In this document: positions 44,481 to 55,485 of the stretch, piece by piece
Layout: the number at the start of each line of letters is the position of its first letter
Position numbering within the stretch: the first letter of the stretch is position 1
Assembly (NCBI RefSeq): GCF_000178955.2
Contig: NC_016631.1
Location: forward strand, 5,394,001 to 5,458,000
Source: Granulicella mallensis MP5ACTX8
GTDB lineage: Bacteria; Acidobacteriota; Terriglobia; Terriglobales; Acidobacteriaceae
Length of the DNA stretch: 64,000 bases
Direction: 5' to 3'
Notes under the pieces: generated by a model
What the model was told of the DNA's origin: nothing
The model's database searches: none
The model's input: only the letters and a program-made list of their open reading frames with translations
Program-made: the position numbers and the translations under genes

Positions 44481-45952
44481 ACGTCCGCTCTACCTCACTC
44501 GTTACGCTGAGTGGAAGCATGTTGTTGAGCGTGTTTTCACTCACCGGCTGCATGGTCGGACCGAAGTACAAGGTCCCCTCTGCGCCTGCGCCTCCTGCCT
44601 ATAAGGAAGCCTCTCCCGATGCATATAAGGAGACCGCCGACTGGCACGTCGCCTCACCGAATGATGCCGCCCTACGCGGCGCATGGTGGACGGTCTTCAA
44701 CGATGCCGAGCTGAACACGCTGGAACCGCAGGTAGAGACCGCCAACCAGACGCTCAAGGCCGCTGATGCCAATCTGCGCGCGGCACGCGCCAACATCCGC
44801 GTGCAGAACGCCAATCGCTATCCGACCATCGGAGTCTCTCCGTCGGTGCAGGGCGAGCGCGAGTCCGCCAATCAGCCCTACTTCAACTCGACCATTGCCA
44901 ACAACGGAGAAGCCAACCTTGTGGTGCCGCTCCAGGTGAACTACGAGGTCGATCTCTGGGGCCGCATTCGCCGGAACATCGCTGCGGCGAAGGAAGAGTC
45001 GCAGGCCACCGCCGCCGACCGCCAGAATGTACTGCTTTCGCTACAGACGGAACTCGCCCTGGACTACTTCGAGTTACGCTCCTCCGATGCGGAACAGAAG
45101 CTGCTCGACGATACGGTCGTGCAATACCAGGAGGCTCTCCGTGTCACGAGCAACCGCTTCAGCGGAGGCATCGCGCCGAAGTCTGATGTGACGCAGGCAC
45201 AGACACAACTGCAGGCCGCGAAGGTGCAGGCAGCCGACGTCGCCGTTCAACGTGCGCAGTTTGAACATGCCATCGCGATCCTCATCGGCCAGCCGCCGGC
45301 TTCGCTGACGATTCCTGCCGCACCGATATCCGTCGAACTGATGCCACCGGTCATTCCGCCAGGACTGCCGTCACAACTGCTGGAGCGCCGTCCCGACATC
45401 GCCGCTGCGGAGCGCCGCATCGCTGCTGCCAATGAGCAGATCGGCATTGCACGCGCTGCATACTTTCCTACTCTTTCTCTCAGCGGGCTGGCGGGTTACC
45501 AGAGCACATCGATCACCTCGCTCTTCACGCCTTCCAGCTTCGTCTATGGGCTGGGGCCGACGCTGGGCGAGACCTTCTTCGATGGAGGCCGTCGCCGCGG
45601 CGTCTCGGAAGAGGCTGTTGCGGGCTATGAGCAGAACGCCGCAAACTATCGCCAGAGCGTGCTAACGGCGTACCAGCAGGTCGAAGACAATCTCGTCGCG
45701 CTGCGGGTTCTCTCTGACGAAGCCCAGCAACAGCGCCAGGCTACGGCCTCGGCGGTAGAGTCGGAGCGGATCTTCAACAATCGCTATGTCGGCGGCGTTG
45801 ATACTTATCTCCAGGTCATCACCGCGCAGACGACGGCACTCAATAATGAACGCAACGATATCGACATCCTGCGCCGGCGCATGGATGCGACGGTATTGCT
45901 GATCAAGGTTCTTGGTGGTGGATGGGATCGTACGCAATTGCCGCCGCAGTAG
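44477..45952 (+). CDS. NodT-family outer-membrane efflux lipoprotein
   Basis: 491-residue TolC-like channel of the NodT/OprM branch. A lipoprotein signal ends in LTGC, followed by the family's MVGPKYKVP start. WWTVFNDAELNTLE is the conserved beginning of the first helical repeat. RYPTIGVSPSV, RNIAAAKEESQATAADRQNVLLSLQ and the second-repeat LERRPDIAAAERRIAAANEQIGIARAAYFPT stretches are typical. Last gene of the LysR-linked multidrug operon, convergent with ligA. Confidence 0.94.
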   Translation: MNVRSTSLVTLSGSMLLSVFSLTGCMVGPKYKVPSAPAPPAYKEASPDAYKETADWHVASPNDAALRGAWWTVFNDAELNTLEPQVETANQTLKAADANLRAARANIRVQNANRYPTIGVSPSVQGERESANQPYFNSTIANNGEANLVVPLQVNYEVDLWGRIRRNIAAAKEESQATAADRQNVLLSLQTELALDYFELRSSDAEQKLLDDTVVQYQEALRVTSNRFSGGIAPKSDVTQAQTQLQAAKVQAADVAVQRAQFEHAIAILIGQPPASLTIPAAPISVELMPPVIPPGLPSQLLERRPDIAAAERRIAAANEQIGIARAAYFPTLSLSGLAGYQSTSITSLFTPSSFVYGLGPTLGETFFDGGRRRGVSEEAVAGYEQNAANYRQSVLTAYQQVEDNLVALRVLSDEAQQQRQATASAVESERIFNNRYVGGVDTYLQVITAQTTALNNERNDIDILRRRMDATVLLIKVLGGGWDRTQLPPQ

Positions 45953-45965
45953 GGTGGCTCATAGC

Positions 45966-46065
45966 GGGTGATATCTGTTGATGCCTCCGAGCGAGATATC
46001 ACCCCGCCCATGTCATCTCGCTCGAAGGACGCTTTGCCTTTCTGGTTGTCATTCCACAGTGGAAT
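45966..46065. repeat. Inverted repeat plus a degenerate GATTCCC-type half unit
   Basis: GGGTGATATC (45966-45975) is the exact complement of GATATCACCC (45995-46004). It could form a bidirectional stem between the convergent efflux and ligA genes. It is followed by GCCTTTCTGGTTGTCATTCC and ACAGTGGAATAG (to about 46065), a damaged member of the GATTCCC family. Confidence 0.7.
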
Positions 46066-46077
46066 AGTGAAATAGCT

Positions 46078-48336
<2,259 letters not shown>

Positions 48337-48354
48337 TCAAGGAGCATTCGACAA

Positions 48355-48627
48355 ATGGCACACATGGTTTTCTGCACAAAATACAAAGCCGAAATGGAAG
48401 GCCTGGACGAACCACCCTTCGACTCCGACTTCGGGCAGAAGATCTACAAGAATGTCTCGCAAAAGGCCTGGGGCGAGTGGGTCGAGCGGCAGAAGATGCT
48501 GCTCAACGAGTACCGCCTGCAGCCCTGGACGCGTGAGGCACAGGAGTTCCTCGTCGAGCAGATGAACGAGTTCTTCTTCGGCTCCGGCGGCGAACTGCCC
48601 AAAGAATACGTAGCTCCTACCCACTAA
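48355..48627 (+). CDS. yggX: YggX-like Fe(II)-trafficking/oxidative damage protection protein
   Basis: 90-residue cytoplasmic protein linked in enterobacteria to iron trafficking and protection of Fe-S clusters from superoxide. Conserved landmarks are VFCTKYKAEMEGLDEPPFDSDFG with the single essential Cys, KNVSQKAWGEW and the late NEYRLQPWTREAQEFL. Length is normal for the family. AAGGAG lies upstream of the ATG. Divergent from ligA with a 105-bp gap and not in an operon. Confidence 0.95.
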   Translation: MAHMVFCTKYKAEMEGLDEPPFDSDFGQKIYKNVSQKAWGEWVERQKMLLNEYRLQPWTREAQEFLVEQMNEFFFGSGGELPKEYVAPTH

Positions 48628-48638
48628 AGCGGGAAGCA

Positions 48639-48715
48639 GGAGTAGGAAACAGCAAACAGCGCAGGTGCCCTCAATCCTGGTTTTCCTGTTTCCTGTTCGC
48701 CAATTCCTGTTTCCT
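48639..48715. repeat. AGGAAACAG/CTGTTTCCT intergenic inverted repeats
   Basis: AGGAAACAG (48644-48652) faces CTGTTTCCT twice (48686-48694 and 48707-48715), so alternative stems are possible. It lies after yggX and may serve as its terminator. No gene is seen between yggX and the tRNA. Confidence 0.65.
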
Positions 48716-48786
48716 GGCCGTACTGGTGTAGACTAGAGGTACCCCAGCCGCTGGCCCGCAAGGCGCGAGCGGCTTCCGTAACAAGT

Positions 48787-48863
48787 CGGGACGTGGCTCA
48801 GCCTGGTAGAGCGCACCCTTGGGGTGGGTGAGGTCGCTAGTTCGAATCTAGTCGTCCCGACCA
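48787..48863 (+). tRNA. tRNA-Pro (anticodon GGG)
   Basis: A complete 77-nt cloverleaf. The acceptor stem CGGGACG/CGTCCCG is followed by A73 and an encoded CCA. The D arm is GCTC/GAGC, the anticodon stem CACCC/GGGTG with loop TTGGGGT (GGG at 48821-48823), and the T arm GCTAG-TTCGAAT-CTAGT with one G-T pair. Its 3' end borders recombinase debris, consistent with use as an integration site. Confidence 0.97.
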
Positions 48864-49300
48864 TTTACTTTCAACAACTTCCAAGCAAGGCAACGAGAAA
48901 CGTGTCCAACACTCTGTTCCTCTTGGCCCAAAGGTTCAAATAGCATAGAGCGCCTGCTTGCTTGACGCTTGTTGCAGATCGCCGGTGAGTATCCGTCTGT
49001 CGCATAGAGTTCCATCAGACGAATCGCCATGGGTGAATAAACCGGATCGATCTCGATGGTGCGGTCTGCTTTGTTGTTGCGGTATCCGAATGGGACGTGA
49101 CCGGGATACACGCCTTGCGAGGCTTTCTCGTGCTTACCTGTCTTACTTCATCACGAAGGCTCTCTGAATAGGTTCGCCGACATACGATTGATGCCAGGAA
49201 TGAGCTTCGCCGGGGACCAGGTTCATTCTCAGTCTCGACGAACTGATTGGGCTGCTGATGCTCTCTTCCAAAGAGATGTCCTCCCCGGAGGATCTCAAAA
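48864..49300 (-). pseudogene. Decayed large serine recombinase (integrase remnant)
   Basis: Fragments in two frames match the middle of large serine recombinases. One frame (about 49120-49300) reads HLFGREHQQ... then RRTYSESLRDEVRQ, corresponding to the usual KLHFxKE...NYxxNLSEEVRKG region. After a frameshift the next frame (up to 49111) reads YPGHVPFGYRNNKADRTIEI followed by PMAIRLMELYATDGYS, the start of the Recombinase domain (PF07508). No resolvase catalytic domain and no intact C-terminus remain, and the frame runs out in the tRNA 3' end. Non-functional relic of an element that probably integrated at tRNA-Pro. Confidence 0.75.
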
Positions 49301-49432
49301 GACGTCGATCCTAAACCCTCTGGTTGGTACAGCATTTCGGGCTCTCTAAGAAAAGCCGATGCCCCTGAAGATGCTGACAATCCAATGACAAATCAAAGAC
49401 AAAGGGCTGATATAGCCAGACCGCTGGGGTGA

Positions 49433-49769
49433 TATGTTTGGAATCGTTATAGGCTTCTAAGCTCTGTCATCAAGTTAGAGGCGAGAGCCAGATCGTTCGA
49501 TCAATGCCTCATCATCGATCCTGTAGCTCTTCAAACCAGATTGATCGAATATCAACTGGTAGCTTTCGTGAAGGCGTTGTTCGAAGCTGTATTGCCCTTC
49601 GGAGAAGAGGTTAGCGTTGGGGACTTCGAGTCGAGTGCGCGAGGTGATCAAGAAGGTTGTGTTCGGGGAAACCCTTGTCCCCCAAGAGTTTACTCTTAAG
49701 CTCCCTGATCCCCAGACGGAGATCAGCGTATGGCTGGACTGCGCAGGCGTTGTTTATCAGAATCTTTGA
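49433..49769 (+). pseudogene. Decayed ORF of unknown family
   Basis: An open stretch from 49433 (LEARARSFDQCLIIDPVALQ, then LVAFVKALFEAVLPFGEEVS) continues after a single-base frameshift near 49640 as EVIKKVVFGETLVPQEFTLK, LPDPQTEISVWLDCAG, up to TGA at 49767-49769. The composition looks protein-like across the shift, so this is read as the 3' part of a broken gene. I do not recognise the family. Its end lies inside the first copy of the 74-bp direct repeat. Confidence 0.4.
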
Positions 49770-49822
49770 CGTATTCCTTTCCCGATAAATGTCGTAAAGG
49801 CGAACCAGTACCTCCTGTCATG
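49749..49822 (+). repeat. 74-bp direct repeat, left copy
   Basis: Starts GTTGTTTATCAGAATCTTTG and ends TGTCATG. It matches 53284-53357 in 70 of 74 positions, in the same orientation and 3,535 bp away, so the pair brackets the nucleotidyltransferase-ABC fusion gene. Origin unknown: duplicated gene end, attachment site or relic of a transposable unit. Confidence 0.9.
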
Positions 49823-50045
49823 TCTGTTACGGTCCTCGGTTGGAATTTGAATCGCACGTATCTGCACGAAATTTGCCGTGGACACTGCACGGCGAAGGTA
49901 TGCCGCCGCATGTGACATCGAGTGCTTCCATATCACGCCTGCTGCACTATCTCTTGCTCGCCGAACCCCAAGCGCAAAACCACTTGATATCACAGCGCTT
50001 ACAACATTCGTTATGAGTGCCATACCGTCCGGAGAAACCTGTCAC

Positions 50046-53000
50046 ATGCGGATGCCCAAGATGTTGAAACGTGCAGTGCTCGACACCTTTCGAGAAAAAA
50101 CGATTGATGAACTCTCCGCATGCCTGTCTGTGTTTGGACGCCGCGAATGGGTTAGTAGCTATCGTTGGTTGGACTCGAGTGGTCTTGCTCTCTATTTTTT
50201 AGATCGACTCAAGGCTCTCGGGATTGCGCATGTTCTTCCCCCGTTCGTATTGGAACATCTGGAAAACAATCAGACTGCAAACAAGCAAAGGATAGCTAAT
50301 CTATTTGCTGGATTTGTCGCCATAAATCACAGTTTTCAACGCGCCAACATAACCTACTTCAATGTAAAAGGCTTCACTTTGGTGCCGGTATCATGTCCCG
50401 ATCCAGTGCTGCGTACCCAGATGAATCTCGATTTTGTCATGTCGGGTAAGGATGCGGCTTTGTGTTGTAAGGCCTTGGCAGAGCTTGGCTATTCTTTGGT
50501 TACCTACAGTGAGCACATGTTGGAATTTGCGGAAGACGCGTTAAAGACGCCGCATCTACCAAATATTTATGAAACCACTGCCCCCCGTGCCGTGAAGGTC
50601 TACGTTGTATCGCCGACGGAAGGGCCACACGCAGCAGCTTATCAGCAGTTACTGCAGCGACGGTCCCGAACTTGGAATGGAGTTACATTTCCTGTCGCCT
50701 CTGACAGCGACGCTTTTATCAACCAGTCCTTGCATATATTTGGACGGATCTCTAGCGAGTGGACTCGCCTATCCTGGCTGCTAGAATACAAAGCCTTTGT
50801 CGATTTTCGACGGGACGACACCGCTTTCCTAAAAGAAGTGCAGAAGGATGCACAACATGATCCCATTAGGATAATCGCCATCGGCATCGCTCTATCCCTT
50901 ATCAAGGTAATCTTGGGAGCTACCATTCCACCCACATTGGAGGAATGGACAATCCAAAAGTTGGATATCTCCGTTCATCTTTGGATTCAGCGCTATGGGG
51001 AAGAAGCGCTGCTGGCAGACTATCCAGGCACAAAACTGTATCTCTATTTACGGAATCTGCTTTCAGCGAGCCAAGGGGTCAAAAGTAACGATGGTATTCG
51101 CACCCTATCTCAACCTCCTTTGTTCAAGCCCAGTGATATTTCCAAACCACAAAGCTTGAGGCACCAGTATTACAGGGCGCTTGCAACGACTAATCGGAAG
51201 ATCTTCAGAATGAAATTCCATATTAGGGAAAATGTTCGTATTGCTCTGAACGATCGCCATTGGAAAAAGTTGTTATCTGAGGCGCAAATGAAAGAGGTGC
51301 GCGATGAAAACGACCTTCATCTAGTGACGCCGTCTATTGCACGTTTACACGGGCCGCAAAACAATTCAAATGGAGAGACTCTCATCGCTCATCAAACGCA
51401 AAACAGACTTCGCGTGGCATTTAGACAGATCAACTCGCGTCAAATGTGGGAGCTAGGTGCGATTGCGGCAGTGAAGATCATGCTTGGAGCGCTGGATCTG
51501 TTTTTGGCAATCTTTCTATATCGCTTTGTTTTATTACTGCAAGGAAACGCGCAAGCTTTGCAAATTTCCATTCTCAGAGCTCACCTGAGCTTTTTAGATA
51601 TGGCTCTTATAGTGTTAGTTGGCTTTATCGTACGCATGTCCGGAGAAGTCACAACAATTCGCTGGACGAATACTTACAGGCAGAATCTTTATGCGCATTT
51701 TTTGACAAGCCTAACCGAGGGCTATATGGCCGTCAACTGGACCACTTATGTTGCCTACAATCGCAATGACCTGGTTAGACACTGTCTTATTACAGCTCAG
51801 GATGGAGCTTATGCTTATCAACTCATTACTGAACAGGTCACAGCAGCCGTTATCGTTGGAATTCTCGGAGCAGGTTGCTTCATCATGGGAGTGGTCCCGG
51901 CGACATTCTGGCTAGCATTTTTAGGTAGTTTGCTGTTACTCCACCGGATCGTCTTTCGCAAAAAACTTCAGGGAGCTTCCCGGATTCGAGAAGAGGCTCT
52001 AAGCAAACTGCAAATTGGCTTTGCAGAGATGTTCGAGTCCGCAAAGGAAATCAGGGTATACAAGAACTTCGGATATTTTCGGCGTAGGTTGGCGGCGCAA
52101 ATAGGAGATTTGGGCAGAAGCAACGCAATACTCAGTAGCCTGCCTCAGGTCTCTCGTTCCTATATCGAGTACGGGGCGATGGTAGTTTTTACTTTGGTCA
52201 CGATCGTCGCCTATCTGAATAAGGTAGCCGCGCAAGGTTTGATTTCAATGCTGGTGTTTTACTTTATTGTAGCGAGACGAATGTTGCCTACCGTGAGTCA
52301 ACTACTCATGTCGATGGGCCAGGTAGATGGCGCTTTTGACAATATCAGCATTGTCGCTCGGGAGTTGGCAGACACTCGTCGAAGAAGAGAAACAACCAGT
52401 GCAGACGTGAAGCCTTCAGTTGGTAATGTATTGGAAATGAATAAAGTCAGGTTTAGCTACGAAGCTGGGAAAAATATAGTCGAGGATTTGACGGTTCGTA
52501 TTGGCTACGGTGAAATTGTCATATTGAGAGGAGCGTCCGGAGCGGGAAAATCGACCGTGTTGAATCTCATTACCGGCCTCCTGCAGCCGGACGCCGGTGA
52601 CATTTATGTCGACAGGTCTCGCGTAGCTTATGTTCCACAGGACGTCATTCTGTTGGACGACACGGTAAGGGCAAACATACTGTTCGGGTTTCATGATGTT
52701 TCTGAGGATCAAATAAGTGCAGCTCTGGACGTAGCTCAGTTACTGGATTTCGTCAAAGGATTGCCCCTGGGCTTGGACACCAGAGTTGGCGATAATGGCA
52801 TTCTGTTCTCTGGAGGGCAACGTCAGCGGCTAGTAATTGCAAGAGCAGTTTTACGGAGGCCTCAATTGCTCTTGCTGGACGAAGCGACCTCTTCCTTGGA
52901 TCTAGAGAACGAACAACAGGTTCTCACGAGACTTCGCCATGTAATGGTTGAGGGTGCAATTGTATTCGTGACCCATCGCGCTCATGCAGTATTTCAAGGT

Positions 53001-53099
53001 GCACGAATTGTTAACGTTCGTGAGTGGATGAATGATACGGGGGGCGAGACTGACAGTCTGAGCCTGCACATTGATTCCGATGCTGTACCTGCGAGATGA
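50046..53099 (+). CDS. Nucleotidyltransferase-like (NTP_transf_5) domain fused to an ABC exporter
   Basis: About 1017 residues. Residues about 10-330 resemble the NTP_transf_5 (PF14907) nucleotidyltransferases: a helical start, then VKG (Lys108) and, after PVLRTQ, N127-L-D129 where the family usually has D-x-D. A linker leads to an exporter transmembrane domain (about 455-745) and an ATPase with Walker A GASGAGKST (829-837), VPQDVILLDDTVRANI, FSGGQRQRL, LLLLDEATSS and THRAHA. The two parts are normally separate genes, often beside lasso or other RiPP clusters. The frame is open back to a GTG at 49878; the ATG at 50046 (GGAG upstream) or 50013 is preferred. AT-richer than neighbours and lies between 74-bp direct repeats. 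Substrate unknown. Confidence 0.85.
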   Translation: MRMPKMLKRAVLDTFREKTIDELSACLSVFGRREWVSSYRWLDSSGLALYFLDRLKALGIAHVLPPFVLEHLENNQTANKQRIANLFAGFVAINHSFQRANITYFNVKGFTLVPVSCPDPVLRTQMNLDFVMSGKDAALCCKALAELGYSLVTYSEHMLEFAEDALKTPHLPNIYETTAPRAVKVYVVSPTEGPHAAAYQQLLQRRSRTWNGVTFPVASDSDAFINQSLHIFGRISSEWTRLSWLLEYKAFVDFRRDDTAFLKEVQKDAQHDPIRIIAIGIALSLIKVILGATIPPTLEEWTIQKLDISVHLWIQRYGEEALLADYPGTKLYLYLRNLLSASQGVKSNDGIRTLSQPPLFKPSDISKPQSLRHQYYRALATTNRKIFRMKFHIRENVRIALNDRHWKKLLSEAQMKEVRDENDLHLVTPSIARLHGPQNNSNGETLIAHQTQNRLRVAFRQINSRQMWELGAIAAVKIMLGALDLFLAIFLYRFVLLLQGNAQALQISILRAHLSFLDMALIVLVGFIVRMSGEVTTIRWTNTYRQNLYAHFLTSLTEGYMAVNWTTYVAYNRNDLVRHCLITAQDGAYAYQLITEQVTAAVIVGILGAGCFIMGVVPATFWLAFLGSLLLLHRIVFRKKLQGASRIREEALSKLQIGFAEMFESAKEIRVYKNFGYFRRRLAAQIGDLGRSNAILSSLPQVSRSYIEYGAMVVFTLVTIVAYLNKVAAQGLISMLVFYFIVARRMLPTVSQLLMSMGQVDGAFDNISIVARELADTRRRRETTSADVKPSVGNVLEMNKVRFSYEAGKNIVEDLTVRIGYGEIVILRGASGAGKSTVLNLITGLLQPDAGDIYVDRSRVAYVPQDVILLDDTVRANILFGFHDVSEDQISAALDVAQLLDFVKGLPLGLDTRVGDNGILFSGGQRQRLVIARAVLRRPQLLLLDEATSSLDLENEQQVLTRLRHVMVEGAIVFVTHRAHAVFQGARIVNVREWMNDTGGETDSLSLHIDSDAVPAR

Positions 53100-53283
53100 C
53101 TGTACGCGGGCAGCCGGGGAGCTGGGCACGGAGTCCCCGTATTCTGGCCTGGTCATGAATCAAACGTGCGGAAATTGGGGCACATCAATGTCTTGTTTCC
53201 ACAGACCTGGGGTCTTACAAGTTAGGAGTCTTTCAGCAGATGACCGCCGGCCCGGCTCAAGATTCAACGGTAAGTAGATGATT

Positions 53284-53357
53284 GTTGTTTATCAGAATCT
53301 TTGACGTATTCCTTTCCCGATCAATGTCGTAAAGGCGAACCGGCACCACCTGTCATG
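53284..53357 (+). repeat. 74-bp direct repeat, right copy
   Basis: Second copy of the repeat at 49749-49822 with four base changes. It lies in the 405-bp gap 53100-53504 after the fusion gene. Short frames around it (for example 53155-53277) have no ribosome site or family resemblance, and I see no further gene in the gap. Confidence 0.9.
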
Positions 53358-53504
53358 GAAAGAGACCGCAACGCACCTGAATCGGTTCAGCCGAGATCGT
53401 ATTCCGACAAGAGCCCCGAAAGAAGCGCCTTTTCGACAATGTTGGAAGCAGCAAAGACCAACTCAACGGCTTCAAAGACCAGACAATGCTAGCGATGCCA
53501 TCCT

Positions 53505-55298
53505 TCAGTTCGGCTGCCAGTAATTGGTCAGGCAGCTGGCGGCAGGCAGTGCCGAAGTATTGAAGACGGTATCCGGTTCATGTCCGCAGACAGTGATAGC
53601 GGAGGGCCGATCCAGCGGTGGCTGCTCCGAGGCCGGATAGTAGCTGAGGCTCGCATTGAACCAGGCAGAGACGACAGACGCTCCGTTACCGATGTTTTGA
53701 CCGAAGGGCTGATTGATCGCTCCGTTGTCGAACAACATCTCCGTGCGTGAACCCATCACCGCATGCAGCCCCTGAAAGACTTTGAACCACGGCGTCCACC
53801 ACTCTGCATTGTCTTCCGCGGAAGGAACGACATCGCAGGAATGAATAATCCAGTAGTCCAGTTTGCCGTGGTTCGCGGCTCCGTAGCCCTCGGTCGCGGG
53901 GATGTTATTGATGTGGACTACGTCACAGCAGTTCGACTCCGTCGTAAACTCCCACGGAGAGCCATGTGCCTCCGTCAAAGCCACATTTACATTGTTGACG
54001 AAAGACTGCTCGTCCGTGGTGTAAACGAAAGGCTCTGCCCAGTAGTACTGAGAGTTGGTGAACTGGCTGGCATTATGCGAGCTCTGCAACCCGCTCCAGA
54101 ATCCATTGGCCTCGGAGACGAAGCCTGACTGTGCGTCGCGGACAACATACCTGCCAACCGTCGGATCACCCGCAGGAATAACAGCCTGCCTCAGAGCGGA
54201 ACGATTCGCAGGCGCGGCAGATGGCGCAGGTCCGGAGCCAGGAACAAGCTCGGCCGGAAGCTGCCCGTCGCCATAGGACATGTACGTTGCAACATAGTCG
54301 GTGGTTTGGAGCAGTTGTGCATCGGCGCCTGCGGATGGAAGCGGATGCAGACGCGACACTACACGATAGACGGGAGTCATGGAGTCTAGATTGCCATCGT
54401 AATAGGCGATTTCAACGGAGATTACCTCGACATTCGAGTTACTCGTCAAAGGGTTCAGCGTCTCCAGAAGTGCTGCCTGAATCTGGGCTTTACTGCGACG
54501 CTCCGCCACGGCGGCTGCAAAGCTTCCGGCCTTCCAACGATTGACTAGTCCGTAGACATTGCCATCGGTACCAATGGCAACCGCTGCGTGGGATCCGGTG
54601 CCATACACCTTGTAACCACTCACCGTGCGAGAGACTGCCACGTAGGTGAGATAGAGTTTCACGGCAGAGACCGTAGGTTTCCCCCCGCTGGAAGCAAGCT
54701 GTGCTGTGCTTCCAACAATAGGACGAGGAACGCCCAGCGTGTACTGCGTTACATCCCTGGGAAGGATCTCTGAGCTGGCAAAGATCTGCCGAGCTAACGT
54801 TGAAGCCTGCGTCAGGTGTTCGTCCTTGGCACCGGCGTAAATGACCGTAGGAAGCTTATCGAGCTGCGGAAGAATCTGGGACTCTCCTGTCTGCGTATCC
54901 CAGGAGGCAATCAGATGATCTTCCTGCACTAGGCCTACAGCAGTCTCTGGCGCAGCCTTCAACTCGGGAAGTGCGCTGTGAGCGAGTGGCTGAATATCCT
55001 CTGTCTTAGCCCCTACCTTGACCAGGCTTGAGCGCAGGAACGTATCCGGTGGCGCCTGCAAAGTAAGCCTTACTATCCGTAGCGAAGATGGCACCGCTGG
55101 AATCAGCGTTGAGGGGAAGGTGATCTTACCGCCTGTAGCTCTTATGGCTACGGGCAGTGTCGGCACTCTGCGTGTGGGCATCTGACTCACGGCATAGCCT
55201 AAGAGTACGGGTCCCAACAAAACCAGGCCCACGAATATCTTTGCGCTGAGGAGTACAAAGTCAGGGCGCGTCCTACGCGATGCGTTATATGAATGCAT
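53505..55298 (-). CDS. DUF6345-like membrane-anchored protein with caspase-like His-Gly/Ser-Cys pattern
   Basis: 597 residues from the ATG at 55298, which has AAAGGAGA six bases upstream; an ATG 16 codons earlier has none. One N-terminal membrane helix (LLSAKIFVGLVLLGPVLLGYAVS) is followed by a periplasmic region of unknown fold. From about residue 400 comes a domain resembling DUF6345. It holds H445-G446 (EAHGSPW) and S487-C488 (YWIIHSCDVV) after hydrophobic strands, then GLHAVMG. This is the order and spacing of clan CD cysteine peptidases (caspase, gingipain, CHAT). DUF assignment and peptidase idea are from memory and pattern only; an inactive relative is possible. Confidence 0.7.
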   Translation of the reverse strand: MHSYNASRRTRPDFVLLSAKIFVGLVLLGPVLLGYAVSQMPTRRVPTLPVAIRATGGKITFPSTLIPAVPSSLRIVRLTLQAPPDTFLRSSLVKVGAKTEDIQPLAHSALPELKAAPETAVGLVQEDHLIASWDTQTGESQILPQLDKLPTVIYAGAKDEHLTQASTLARQIFASSEILPRDVTQYTLGVPRPIVGSTAQLASSGGKPTVSAVKLYLTYVAVSRTVSGYKVYGTGSHAAVAIGTDGNVYGLVNRWKAGSFAAAVAERRSKAQIQAALLETLNPLTSNSNVEVISVEIAYYDGNLDSMTPVYRVVSRLHPLPSAGADAQLLQTTDYVATYMSYGDGQLPAELVPGSGPAPSAAPANRSALRQAVIPAGDPTVGRYVVRDAQSGFVSEANGFWSGLQSSHNASQFTNSQYYWAEPFVYTTDEQSFVNNVNVALTEAHGSPWEFTTESNCCDVVHINNIPATEGYGAANHGKLDYWIIHSCDVVPSAEDNAEWWTPWFKVFQGLHAVMGSRTEMLFDNGAINQPFGQNIGNGASVVSAWFNASLSYYPASEQPPLDRPSAITVCGHEPDTVFNTSALPAASCLTNYWQPN

Positions 55299-55485
55299 GG
55301 TGATTCTCCTTTGCAGGGACGTCCCATAAAAATTGCGCCGCAGCACGGCACGCAGTTTGTAATCCCCGTTATCTGGATAGTGCTGATAAGTCAGACATCG
55401 TTACATTTAGAAAATTTCTTTTTGCGATGCTTGCTCTATGGCGTGTCACCAAACTGCATTTGGGGGATGCTCGAACTGTGTAGTC

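Noticed and set aside
53071-53277. Possible RiPP precursor peptide (68 codons, GNWGTSMSCF segment) after the nucleotidyltransferase-ABC gene
   Set aside because: No ribosome site, overlaps the end of the fusion gene, no acceptor Asp/Glu at position 7-9 after the glycine as lasso cores need, and no modification enzymes nearby.
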